A DNA stretch of 6,848 nucleotides from contig JAFWDX010000033.1 of the NCBI GenBank assembly GCA_017515945.1, positions 1 to 6,848 on the forward strand, written 5' to 3'. Origin of the DNA: Blautia sp. (GTDB lineage Bacteria; Bacillota; Clostridia; Lachnospirales; Lachnospiraceae). Numbering within the stretch: the stretch's first letter is position 1; each line of letters begins with the position of its first letter. Under the pieces are notes generated by a model that made no database searches, was not told the DNA's origin, and was given only the letters and a program-made list of their open reading frames with translations. Made by a program: the position numbers and the translations under genes. Positions 1-6,417 of this stretch are shown one piece after another.

Positions 1-1293
1 CCAGACCAGCTCCACAGTCCCTATAGGGCCGTTTCTCTGTTTTGCAATGATGATCTCTGCGATGTCCTTTTTCTCTGTGTCTTTATGATAATAATCATCA
101 CGGTAGATAAACATCACAACATCCGCATCCTGCTCAATGGCGCCTGATTCACGCAGGTCCGACAACATGGGACGATGATCCGGACGCTGCTCAACAGCGC
201 GGTTGAGCTGAGAAAGGACGATGACCGGTACATTCAGTTCTCTGGCCAGTGCTTTGAGTGAGCGGGAAATCTCCGAGATCTCCTGCTGACGGGAGTCGCT
301 GTGCCCGCTGCCCGACATGAGCTGCATGTAATCGATCATGATTATTCCCAGGTCATGCTCCAGTTTATATTTCCGGCATTTTGACCGGAGCTGCTGTATA
401 CTGATACCGGGAGTATCGTCGATGATCAGTTTTGAACGGCCGATTATATCAGCCCCTTCCACCAGCCTGGTCCAGTCTTCATCTGCCAGATTACCCGTTC
501 GCAGATTCTGTGAATCCACATGGGACTCCATCGCCAGGAGACGGTTGACCAGCTGTTCCTTTGACATCTCCAGGCTGAAGATCGCCACCGTGATATCCTT
601 GCGAAAAGCCATATACTGCGCAATATTCAGCACAAAAGCAGTTTTTCCCATGGATGGCCTGGCTGCCACCAGCACCAGGTCAGACCCATGCATGCCCGAA
701 GTCTTGTAATCCAGATCCACAAAGCCTGTAGGCAGGCCGGTTACCGTGCCTTTTTGCCGCGATGCCTTTTCAATACTGCTTATAGCGTTCAGCACCACCT
801 GCTGGATAGGCACAAAATCTTCGCCCATCCTCCCCTGCAGCACCTGAAAGAGTTTCTTTTCCGCGTCCTCCAGGATCATGTCCGTGCTCTCTTTGTCCAG
901 GTAGCAGGTGTTGGCGACCTCCTCGTTGGCCCGGATCAGCCTGCGCAGGATCGCTTTGTCCGCCACGATCCTGGCATAATGGCCCGCATTGGCCGAGGTA
1001 GGCACAGCCATCAGCAGTTCCCTGACGTATTCCATGCTGCTGATGTCAGGAGGGAGATCCTTTTCTTTAAGCCTGTTCTGAAGGGTTACCAGATCCACCG
1101 GTTTCCCCTCATTAAACAGCTCTACCATAGCGTCAAAAATGATGCCATATTGCTTCTGATAAAAGTCTTCCCCGGTCACCGTTTCCGAAGCGACAAGGAT
1201 CGCTTCTTTGTCCATGAGCATGGCCCCAACCACGGCCTGTTCTGCTTCAATGCTGTGGGGCAGAATCCGTTTCAGCGCGTTTATCTCTTCCAT
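1..1293 (-). CDS. dnaB: Replicative DNA helicase DnaB (3' end outside window)
   Basis: This is the hexameric ATP-driven helicase that unwinds DNA at the replication fork and works with primase DnaG; in Bacillus the same gene is called dnaC. The reading frame is open for 431 residues from the ATG at 1293 to the window edge. The N-terminus ([19 protein letters not shown]) opens the family's helical N-terminal domain, and the RecA-like ATPase domain follows from about residue 180. Visible motifs are Walker A in ARPSMGKT with K217, Walker B in IIMIDYMQLM with D321, the SQLNRAVEQR segment, and AKQRNG near the end with K418 and R420, the position of the family's arginine finger. Family members are about 440-450 residues long, so only about 10-20 residues are missing. 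The start overlaps the rplI stop by one base (TAATG). Only a weak purine stretch precedes it, so translation is probably coupled to rplI. Identification is very secure. Confidence 0.98.
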   Translation of the reverse strand, partial: MEEINALKRILPHSIEAEQAVVGAMLMDKEAILVASETVTGEDFYQKQYGIIFDAMVELFNEGKPVDLVTLQNRLKEKDLPPDISSMEYVRELLMAVPTSANAGHYARIVADKAILRRLIRANEEVANTCYLDKESTDMILEDAEKKLFQVLQGRMGEDFVPIQQVVLNAISSIEKASRQKGTVTGLPTGFVDLDYKTSGMHGSDLVLVAARPSMGKTAFVLNIAQYMAFRKDITVAIFSLEMSKEQLVNRLLAMESHVDSQNLRTGNLADEDWTRLVEGADIIGRSKLIIDDTPGISIQQLRSKCRKYKLEHDLGIIMIDYMQLMSGSGHSDSRQQEISEISRSLKALARELNVPVIVLSQLNRAVEQRPDHRPMLSDLRESGAIEQDADVVMFIYRDDYYHKDTEKKDIAEIIIAKQRNGPIGTVELVW

Positions 1294-1742
1294 TATTTTT
1301 CTTCTTCGACGCGTACTTTAAGGCTGCCGGTCACCTTTGGGTGAAGCCTTACGGGAACATCCGTCACACCCAGCGCCTTGATCGGGTTTGCGAGGAGGAG
1401 CTTTTTCTTGTCGATGTCAAATCCCAACTGCAGCTTTGCCGCCTCAGATATCTCCTTTGATGATATGGAGCCAAAGGTCCTGCCGCCCTCTCCCACTTTG
1501 AGCGTGAGGGTTACCTGCTTTCCCTCCAGTTCTTTTGCAAAAGCGCGTGCCGCTTCCAGATTTTCTTTTGCCACCTTTTCGTCGTTGGCTTTTTGCAGTT
1601 TGAGATCGTTCAGGTTACGCGGCGTTGCTTCCACCCCGAGTTTTTTGGGAAGGATCAGATTGCGGGCATAGCCGTCACTCACATTGACGATCTCCCCCTT
1701 TTTCCCGAGGGCTTTAACATCTTCGAGCAATATCACTTTCAT
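1293..1742 (-). CDS. rplI: 50S ribosomal protein L9 (bL9)
   Basis: L9 is a large-subunit protein that binds 23S rRNA and helps maintain reading frame. The product has 149 residues, the usual family length. The N-terminal rRNA-binding domain is plain to see: [17 protein letters not shown], then [15 protein letters not shown] around residues 21-35. It is followed by a charged connecting helix (about residues 42-75, rich in K, E and A) and the C-terminal domain with the [12 protein letters not shown] segment. The ATG at 1742 is supported by a strong AAGGAGG at 1752-1758, nine bases upstream and inside the end of gdpP. The start overlaps the gdpP stop by four bases (ATGA) and the stop overlaps the dnaB start by one, so the three genes form a tightly coupled operon. 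Confidence 0.98.
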   Translation of the reverse strand: MKVILLEDVKALGKKGEIVNVSDGYARNLILPKKLGVEATPRNLNDLKLQKANDEKVAKENLEAARAFAKELEGKQVTLTLKVGEGGRTFGSISSKEISEAAKLQLGFDIDKKKLLLANPIKALGVTDVPVRLHPKVTGSLKVRVEEEK

Positions 1743-3793
1743 TTACTCAGTCCTCCTTCTTCTATAAACCGGTCTATGATTTCCTTTAGCATCTGTTTTG
1801 CCTGATCCACGTCAGCTTTGATCTGGGCGCCGGCTATATTAAGATGTCCGCCCCCGCCCAGCTTCTCCATCATGACCTGCACATTCACTTCATCTATGGC
1901 CCGTGCACTGATATAGATCTCCTGATTGAAGCGCGTCAGCACAAAGGATGCCTTGACATTCGCTATATTGAGCATCTCGTTCGCTGCCTGGGCGCCTACT
2001 ACTGTAGGGCTCTCCAGACCTTCATTCGGGCACACGCCTATCGCGAAATAGTTCCTGTAAATCTCTGCCGTACGAATCGCCTCTGCCTTGGCCTTATAAG
2101 AGTCGATGTTATCCCTGAGCAGTTTGCGGACGCGGGTCGTATCTGCACCGCTGCGGCGCAGGAAGGCTGCGGCTTCGAAGGTCCGTACGCCTGTGCGAGT
2201 GGTGAAATTGTTTGTATCAATGACAATGCCCGCATAAAGGCAGTCAGCCTCCAGATAATGGAGCTTAAGGTCCTCGGCAAAATACTGCAGGACCTCCGCC
2301 ACCATCTCACAGGCCGAGGATGCGTATGGTTCCACGTAAGACAGGACCGCATTGTCTATGACCTCGTTGCCTCTGCGGTGATGGTCCAGCACGATGATCG
2401 TCTTTGTCATGCGCAGCAGCTCGGGGCATTCGGTATAGCTGGGCTTGTTTGTATCCACTACGATCAGCGCGGTGTTGTCGTCAACGATCGTTTTGGCGTG
2501 TGAACTGTCTATAAACATGTCCGGCTGGTACTCAGGATTGTCCAGGTAACCGGCTATCAGAGGCCTGATCGATGTGGTCGGATCATTGACAACGATGGAG
2601 ACCGGCTTGCCCAGCGTCGTACCGGCCCTGTAGATCCCGATCGCGGCTCCCAGTGCATCGACATCGGTGATCTTGTGTCCCATAACTACGACCCGGTCTC
2701 TGGTACTGATGAACTCCTTGAGCGCCTGCGCTTTCATACGGGCTTTTACACGGGTGGTTTTCTCGACCTGCAGCGATTTGCCCCCGCAGTAAGTGATATT
2801 GGATCCGTTTTTGATCACGGTCTGGTCGCCGCCCCTGCCCAGCGCCATCTCCATGGCGATCCGCGCATATTCGTTATTCTGGCGGAAGGAAGTACCGCCC
2901 AGCCCGATTCCCATACTGAGTGTCACCGGCATGGCATTACCGATATTTACGGTTTTGACATCGTCCAGGATCGGGAACCGCTCCTGCTGAAGTCTGTCCA
3001 GAGCGCCTTTCTTCATCACGATGAAGTACTTGTCTTTTTCGATCTTTCGTACGATCCCGTCATAATCCGAAAAAAAGCGTCCCATCTTTCGATCGATCAA
3101 TGCGATTAGCAGGGACCGGCGAACCTCTTCCACAGTTTCAAGGGCTTCCTCATAGTTGTCCAGGTAAGCCAGCGCCACCACCAGTTTGTCCTCTTCACTT
3201 CTCTGGATATACTGGCGGAGCAGGGTTTCATCCTTTAATGTCAGCGCCAGGAGCCGGATATCCTCCGTTCCGTCGACCCGGATACCGGTATCCGTCAGTA
3301 TGTCTTTCATGAAGAACCACGTTGCATTTGCCTGATATACCTTGTCTTCATGAGTTGCCAGAAGTGTCTCGGCCTTGCCGTCTGCGTTGGCCTGCAGAGC
3401 GGTGCCGCTCAGATTCGGAAAAATGGAAGAAATATTTTTACGGCTGTCAGGCTCAAGGCCGCTTATGGCACAAAAGGCATCATTTGCCCACATCAGGCGG
3501 CCGCCCGGCTCCAGAACAGCATACGGCAGATCAAGCGTGGTAAGCATCTCTTTTTCCGCTGTCTCATACTTGCCTGCCCAGGCAGCCAGATCAAGAACGA
3601 TCTGCGGCCGCAGCCGGAGGAACATTACGATGACGACGCCTACATAGATGAGCAGTCCAAGGGACAAAACCACGCCTGCTTTTACATTTTCCATATATAC
3701 CAGGCCATTTATCGCAGCCAACAGGACAGCAAGATATAAAGGCCATCGCAAAAATTGTCCGAGAGGACCAGTAATTCGTATTTTCTGACTCAT
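1739..3793 (-). CDS. gdpP: Cyclic-di-AMP phosphodiesterase GdpP (DHH/DHHA1, membrane-bound)
   Basis: GdpP (YybT) hydrolyses the second messenger c-di-AMP to pApA at the membrane and so affects osmotic and cell-wall homeostasis. From the ATG at 3793 it has 684 residues. There are two N-terminal membrane segments (about 17-33 and 39-58), a PAS-like domain (about 80-190), a degenerate GGDEF-type domain (about 200-335), then the DHH domain and DHHA1 domain. The metal-binding motifs are intact: [11 protein letters not shown] with H373, D377 and D379; VVDTNK with D447; LDHHRR with D470-H472; IVIDTNNF with D526. The DHHA1 motif [11 protein letters not shown] is at 647-657. An in-frame TTG at 3859 would add 22 residues, but it lies at or beyond the expected transcription start of the promoter just upstream, so I prefer the ATG even though its Shine-Dalgarno sequence (GGGA) is weak. 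Function secure, start fairly secure. Confidence 0.95.
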   Translation of the reverse strand: MSQKIRITGPLGQFLRWPLYLAVLLAAINGLVYMENVKAGVVLSLGLLIYVGVVIVMFLRLRPQIVLDLAAWAGKYETAEKEMLTTLDLPYAVLEPGGRLMWANDAFCAISGLEPDSRKNISSIFPNLSGTALQANADGKAETLLATHEDKVYQANATWFFMKDILTDTGIRVDGTEDIRLLALTLKDETLLRQYIQRSEEDKLVVALAYLDNYEEALETVEEVRRSLLIALIDRKMGRFFSDYDGIVRKIEKDKYFIVMKKGALDRLQQERFPILDDVKTVNIGNAMPVTLSMGIGLGGTSFRQNNEYARIAMEMALGRGGDQTVIKNGSNITYCGGKSLQVEKTTRVKARMKAQALKEFISTRDRVVVMGHKITDVDALGAAIGIYRAGTTLGKPVSIVVNDPTTSIRPLIAGYLDNPEYQPDMFIDSSHAKTIVDDNTALIVVDTNKPSYTECPELLRMTKTIIVLDHHRRGNEVIDNAVLSYVEPYASSACEMVAEVLQYFAEDLKLHYLEADCLYAGIVIDTNNFTTRTGVRTFEAAAFLRRSGADTTRVRKLLRDNIDSYKAKAEAIRTAEIYRNYFAIGVCPNEGLESPTVVGAQAANEMLNIANVKASFVLTRFNQEIYISARAIDEVNVQVMMEKLGGGGHLNIAGAQIKADVDQAKQMLKEIIDRFIEEGGLSK

Positions 3794-3866
3794 TGTGGAT
3801 CCCAGAGCCACAGCCTGTAACACAGACTGCGGCAAAATAATTGAAACCAAAAAAAGCAACGGTATT

Positions 3867-3895
3867 ATTATACCTTATCCCGGACAGAAAAGCAA
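3867..3895 (-). promoter_or_regulatory. Predicted sigma-A promoter for gdpP-rplI-dnaB
   Basis: On the minus strand a perfect TATAAT (3867-3872) lies 17 bp downstream of TTGCTT (3890-3895; the first three bases match the -35 consensus). It sits just past the terminator of the preceding rpsR transcript, so gdpP appears to have its own transcription unit. The start point would be near 3860, leaving a leader of about 65 nt before the ATG at 3793. Confidence 0.65.
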
Positions 3896-3901
3896 GAATC
3901 G

Positions 3902-3930
3902 CAAAAAGCCCTCCCGATACCGGGAGGGCT
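3902..3930 (-). terminator. Intrinsic terminator of the rpsF-ssb-rpsR transcript
   Basis: A perfect 10-bp stem (3907-3916 with 3921-3930, loop 3917-3920) with a GC-rich core is followed on the minus strand by a run of T (3903-3907 read in reverse). It lies about 20 bases past the rpsR stop codon and so closes the operon. Confidence 0.93.
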
Positions 3931-3950
3931 CAAGCGGCAAAAGCCGAATA

Positions 3951-4217
3951 TCAATCCTGGATATAAGGCATGATAGACATATGGCGTGCTCTCTTGATCG
4001 CCACTGTCAACGCTCTCTGATGCTTTGCACAGTTGCCTGTGATACGGCGGGGAAGGATCTTGCCTCTCTCGGAGACATACTTGCGCAGTTTGGCTGCATC
4101 CTTGTAATCGATCTCGTTATTCTCCTTACCGCAGAATACGCAGACCTTTTTTCTCCTGCGGCCGCCTCTTCTCTTCATCGGAGAATCGGGTCTCTCGCCT
4201 CTGTTTGTAAATGCCAT
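3951..4217 (-). CDS. rpsR: 30S ribosomal protein S18, zinc-binding (C+) type (bS18)
   Basis: S18 binds the 16S rRNA central domain as a heterodimer with S6, which is encoded at the head of the same operon. The product has 88 residues. The core is unmistakable: [19 protein letters not shown], then LPRRITG and the C-terminal [14 protein letters not shown]26 and C29 (CVFC) and C63 and H66 (CAKH) form a CxxC...CxxH set, the zinc-binding pattern of the C+ form of S18. Bacillus subtilis S18 lacks this pattern. The N-terminus is longer and very basic ([10 protein letters not shown]). A textbook AGGAGG at 4226-4231 precedes the ATG. The 233-bp gap to ssb upstream is unusually long for this operon and is filled by a structured element. 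Confidence 0.98.
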   Translation of the reverse strand: MAFTNRGERPDSPMKRRGGRRRKKVCVFCGKENNEIDYKDAAKLRKYVSERGKILPRRITGNCAKHQRALTVAIKRARHMSIMPYIQD

Positions 4218-4242
4218 AATTATTTCCTCCTGTCAAATCTGC

Positions 4243-4427
4243 ACTGTAAAATCATAACTGTCCGGTCAAAGTACCTTTACAGTTGTAACTGTTCAGTCGC
4301 AAGCTCCTTCTCAGTTACAAGGCCAGGCGCGGGCTCCTGTCGTCGTATATAAAGTGCGCCCGGCCTTGGCAGCTCATCTTTAGTCTTACGCATCTCATAG
4401 TAAATGCGAGATGCTGACCGAACAGTT
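4243..4427 (-). repeat. Structured inverted-repeat element between ssb and rpsR (MITE-like repeat or cis-regulatory RNA)
   Basis: The ssb-rpsR gap holds a dense set of inverted repeats. (1) 4318-4330 pairs with 4356-4368 over 13 positions; the only imperfection is a G-U pair in minus-strand RNA and an A-C mismatch in plus-strand RNA, which favours a minus-strand transcript. (2) 4390-4396 pairs with 4408-4414 (7 bp). (3) 4283-4291 pairs with 4312-4320 (9 bp, perfect). (4) 4243-4250 pairs with 4276-4283 (8 bp, perfect). (5) 4416-4427 pairs over 12 positions with either 4287-4298 or 4256-4267, with one G-U in each case. The 4287-4427 block has 12-nt near-perfect terminal inverted repeats, like a MITE or other dispersed palindromic unit. 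I see no clear target-site duplication and no terminator-type U-run after the strong stem. The repeats are directly visible; their role is unknown to me. Confidence 0.7.
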
Positions 4428-4450
4428 GTCACAATTTCATTAAATCAATT

Positions 4451-4903
4451 TCAGGCGAAGGGAAGCTCCTCTTCGATCCCATCGGGAATATTCATAAAAC
4501 CATCCATACCGTCAGCCGTACCCGGAGCGGCAGCAGCCGGTGCGGGTGCCGGACGGGAGGACTGATAGCTGTCAGAAACGGCTTTGCTCTCCGCGAATTC
4601 CTGTTCCTCTATGATCACCTCTGTGGTATAGACTTTGACTCCTTCGCGGTTGGTGTAGCTGCCTGTCTGAATCCTGCCGGTCACAGCGATCTTGATCCCC
4701 TGGTGGAAATACTTCTCTGCGAACTCTGCGGAACGTCCGAAAGCAACACAGGTAATAAAATCCGCTGTAGGCTCTCCGTCTCTTCTGCCGAATCTGCGGT
4801 CTACCGCAAGCGTATATCTGGCAACGGCAGTACTGGTGTCACCCGTGGAATACCGTACTTCGGGATCCCTTGTTAAGCGTCCCATTAAAATAACTTTGTT
4901 CAT
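4451..4903 (-). CDS. ssb: Single-stranded DNA-binding protein
   Basis: SSB coats single-stranded DNA during replication, recombination and repair, and recruits partner proteins through its acidic C-terminal tip. The product has 150 residues. The OB-fold is at about 1-105, starting MNKVILMGRLTRDPEVRY and including TADFITCVAFGR, AEFAEKYFHQG and the ITVxG-like IAVTGRIQTGSY. A low-complexity linker rich in A, P, G and S follows (about 106-138), then the acidic tip GIEEELPFA. The usual tip ends in Pro-Phe; here an extra alanine follows the Phe. The ATG is preceded by GAGGTG (on the complement of 4908-4913), with seven bases between it and the start codon. It lies between rpsF and rpsR in the classic S6-SSB-S18 order, with a 98-bp gap to rpsF and a 233-bp gap to rpsR. 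Confidence 0.98.
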   Translation of the reverse strand: MNKVILMGRLTRDPEVRYSTGDTSTAVARYTLAVDRRFGRRDGEPTADFITCVAFGRSAEFAEKYFHQGIKIAVTGRIQTGSYTNREGVKVYTTEVIIEEQEFAESKAVSDSYQSSRPAPAPAAAAPGTADGMDGFMNIPDGIEEELPFA

Positions 4904-4928
4904 CTTTCACCTCATACTAATTCGTTCC

Positions 4929-4946
4929 CGCGGGCATGATCCCGCG
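4929..4946 (-). other. GC-rich hairpin in the rpsF-ssb gap
   Basis: Six perfect GC pairs (4929-4934 with 4941-4946) enclose a six-base loop. No T-run follows on either strand, so it is not an intrinsic terminator. It lies 25 bases upstream of the ssb start and could affect mRNA stability or the relative expression of S6 and SSB. The rest of the 98-bp gap shows only the ssb ribosome-binding site. Confidence 0.45.
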
Positions 4947-5001
4947 CGTATATTTATGGTCTGTGAACTGTGTGAAGGGCGCTTATGGAAGTTTCGCTGA
5001 T

Positions 5002-5289
5002 TCAGGCGTCCTTACGCACAACCAGATATCTGAGGACATTGTCCAGGATACGCATGTGGCTCTCGATCTGACCAGGAGCGGCAGGATCCGCTTCAAACTG
5101 AATGAAATAGAAATAGCCTTCATGCATTTTCTGGATCTCGTAGGCGAGGCGCTTTTTGCCCCATTCCTCTACTTCGCTGATCGCGCCGCCGTAGCGGGTA
5201 ACATAGCCCTTGGCTTTTTCCACGACAGCGTCGCGGGCCTCGTCCTCGAGCTTGGCATTTACAACCAGTGCCAGTTCGTACTTGTTCAT
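5002..5289 (-). CDS. rpsF: 30S ribosomal protein S6 (bS6)
   Basis: S6 binds 16S rRNA together with S18 in the platform of the small subunit. From the ATG at 5289 the product has 95 residues, the normal family length. It starts MNKYELALVVNAKLEDE and contains the family signature EEWGKKRLAYEIQKMHEGYF at about 41-60, with VLRYLVVRKDA at the end. An upstream in-frame ATG at 5343 would add 18 residues with no resemblance to S6 and would run through the ribosome-binding site, so it is rejected. AAGGAGGT at 5300-5307 supports the start at 5289. This is the first gene of the rpsF-ssb-rpsR operon. Confidence 0.98.
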   Translation of the reverse strand: MNKYELALVVNAKLEDEARDAVVEKAKGYVTRYGGAISEVEEWGKKRLAYEIQKMHEGYFYFIQFEADPAAPGQIESHMRILDNVLRYLVVRKDA

Positions 5290-5389
5290 GCTTTGTGTAA
5301 CCTCCTTATGGTCATTTGGCCCCCTGCAGTGTGCAGTGAGCAAGGATACAGGCGATGCATATGCTCCGCCTGATGCAAATATATCACGA
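5290..5389 (-). promoter_or_regulatory. 5' leader of rpsF operon with two hairpins
   Basis: From the predicted start point (about 5389) to the ATG the leader is about 100 nt. It contains a 6-bp GC stem (5349-5354 with 5367-5372) with a 12-nt loop that includes the self-complementary GCATATGC. A smaller stem (5324-5328 with 5332-5336) overlaps an exact tandem copy of TGCAGTG (5325-5338). The ribosome-binding site is at 5300-5307. Many bacterial rpsF leaders bind the S6:S18 dimer for feedback control through a conserved CCG. I could not find a convincing CCG in a hairpin here, so autoregulation is only a possibility. Confidence 0.4.
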
Positions 5390-5395
5390 GAGAGT

Positions 5396-5442
5396 ATTCT
5401 ACCACAAGAAGCTGCTTATGGCAAGCCGTTTTTTGTTTTTTT
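5396..5442 (-). promoter_or_regulatory. Strong sigma-A promoter with UP-like A-tracts for rpsF-ssb-rpsR
   Basis: On the minus strand TTGCCA (5419-5424, 5 of 6 consensus bases) and TAGAAT (5396-5401, 5 of 6) are separated by exactly 17 bp, with a TG-N extended -10. Immediately upstream of the -35 box are two A-tracts of six and seven (complement of 5429-5434 and 5436-5442). Their position and composition fit an UP element contacted by the RNA polymerase alpha subunits, as expected for a highly expressed ribosomal-protein operon. Confidence 0.8.
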
Positions 5443-5566
5443 CAACCAGTTCAGGCGATGGGGTACAGTCCCTTTATATGCTGAGAGCCAGCCCTCATAA
5501 CATTTCAGCCAGGCCATAAATTTTCATCAATATACAGATTTTTTGTCGAAAACAGCAAAATGAAGC

Positions 5567-5595
5567 TTGAAAACTGACGCTTACAATGTTAAAAT
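5567..5595 (+). promoter_or_regulatory. Sigma-A promoter for the aquaporin gene
   Basis: TTGAAA (5567-5572) and TAAAAT (5590-5595) are 17 bp apart, and the -10 is extended by TGT. The predicted start near 5602 gives a long leader of about 170 nt before the aquaporin ATG. The stretch between this promoter and the divergent rpsF promoter (5443-5566) is AT-rich and shows no gene or clear operator to me. Confidence 0.7.
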
Positions 5596-5657
5596 GACAA
5601 TATCTTATACATGCGGGAACAATTTATATAGAAATATATATGTCTCCGCGGTATATG

Positions 5658-5711
5658 CAGGGCTTCCGGATATGTGTTCTTCCACATATTAAGATGCTCT
5701 GGTATTTTTTT
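5658..5711 (+). promoter_or_regulatory. Attenuator-like hairpin plus U-tract in the aquaporin leader
   Basis: In the plus-strand leader a 7-bp perfect stem (5670-5676 with 5683-5689, six-base loop) can stack, across a 6x6 internal loop, on a lower stem (5658-5663 with 5696-5701, one G-U). Seven consecutive T (5705-5711) begin four bases after the lower stem. The arrangement resembles an intrinsic terminator inside the leader, but the stem is interrupted and not very GC-rich, so termination efficiency is uncertain. Confidence 0.35.
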
Positions 5712-5735
5712 CAAGACACTTTATCAACAGTTCGT

Positions 5736-5759
5736 TCCACAAAGGGCGAATCCACAAAG
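5736..5759 (+). repeat. 9-bp direct repeat just upstream of the aquaporin ribosome-binding site
   Basis: TCCACAAAG occurs at 5736-5744 and again at 5751-5759, a 15-bp period, and the second copy abuts the AAAGGAG ribosome-binding site (5760-5766). It could be a protein or RNA contact site affecting translation, or coincidence. Confidence 0.4.
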
Positions 5760-5772
5760 AAAGGAGTGCTTT

Positions 5773-6417
5773 ATGAAAAAGTACGTCGCGGAGCTCATCG
5801 ATACATTTGTTCTCACATTCTTTGGCTGCGGCACTGCAGTGGTCACCCAGTGCTCCACGGATAACTATCCGGGATATCTGCTGACAGCCATCGCTTTCGG
5901 TCTCTCCATCGTCGCCATGGCTTACTCCATCGGCAATGTATCCGGATGCCACATCAATCCGGCTGTTTCCCTCGCCATGCTCCTCAAGGGCAAGCTTGAA
6001 GCAGCGGATTTCATCGGCTACGTGGTCGCTCAGTGCATCGGCGGTCTCGCTGCAGGCGCCCTCCTTGCCGCAATCTTCGGCGCTGACACCGGTATAGGTT
6101 CCAATGGCCTCTATCAGGATAGTATTCCACTTTCCATCATTATCGAGATCATCCTGACCTGCGTCTTTATCATGGCGATTCTTGGCGTGACCTCCAAAGC
6201 GGAGTTCTCCAGCGTAGCCGGACTGGTGATCGGTCTGTCCCTGACCTTTGTCCATATTCTCGGCATCGGCCTGACAGGCACATCCGTCAACCCTGCCCGC
6301 TCTCTCGTAGCTGTATTCGCAGGCGGCACTGCCCTTACTTCTCTCTGGGTATTCATCGTTGCTCCGCTGATCGGCGCAGCTGTGGCTGTGATTCTTTACA
6401 GCTTCATCGACGATTGA
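5773..6417 (+). CDS. Aquaporin of the MIP family, water-selective (AqpZ-like)
   Basis: This is a six-helix membrane channel that probably carries water across the cytoplasmic membrane. The product has 214 residues, slightly shorter than AqpZ (about 230). The two half-helix NPA motifs are intact: SGCHINPAVS (NPA at 62-64) and TSVNPARS (NPA at 173-175). By alignment to AqpZ the aromatic/arginine filter positions are F42, H161, T170 and R176, the narrow water-selective set rather than the wider glycerol-facilitator set. The N-terminal KKYVAELIDTF and the internal duplication of the two halves fit the family. The ATG at 5773 has AAAGGAG six bases upstream; earlier in-frame starts lack a ribosome-binding site and would put unrelated residues before the first helix. 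It is monocistronic, transcribed divergently from rpsF, with a bidirectional terminator after it. Confidence 0.95.
   Translation: MKKYVAELIDTFVLTFFGCGTAVVTQCSTDNYPGYLLTAIAFGLSIVAMAYSIGNVSGCHINPAVSLAMLLKGKLEAADFIGYVVAQCIGGLAAGALLAAIFGADTGIGSNGLYQDSIPLSIIIEIILTCVFIMAILGVTSKAEFSSVAGLVIGLSLTFVHILGIGLTGTSVNPARSLVAVFAGGTALTSLWVFIVAPLIGAAVAVILYSFIDD

Noticed and set aside
688..1344. 218-codon plus-strand open frame opposite dnaB
   Set aside because: It lies antisense to conserved dnaB and the end of rplI, with no family resemblance and no promoter.
1844..2503. 219-codon plus-strand open frame opposite gdpP
   Set aside because: It is antisense to the conserved DHH and DHHA1 domains of gdpP and has no recognisable protein features.
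3794..3859. TTG-started 22-residue extension of GdpP
   Set aside because: The TTG coincides with the expected transcription start of the promoter at 3867-3895 and so is probably not in the mRNA in translatable form.
4318..4368. 13-position stem as an intrinsic terminator after ssb
   Set aside because: No T-run follows the stem on the minus strand (it continues TAACTGAG), and rpsR downstream has no clear promoter of its own.
4315..4398. 27-residue minus-strand small open frame in the ssb-rpsR gap
   Set aside because: It starts inside a hairpin, has no Shine-Dalgarno sequence, and its codons coincide with the inverted-repeat arms, so it is more likely a by-product of the structured element.
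5421..5442. Plus-strand T-runs as a terminator
   Set aside because: No adequate stem precedes the T-runs and no plus-strand gene ends here. They are better read as A-tracts upstream of the rpsF promoter on the other strand.
5674..5772. Upstream in-frame start for the aquaporin
   Set aside because: It would add 33 residues without family similarity and lacks a ribosome-binding site, while the ATG at 5773 has AAAGGAG at ideal spacing.
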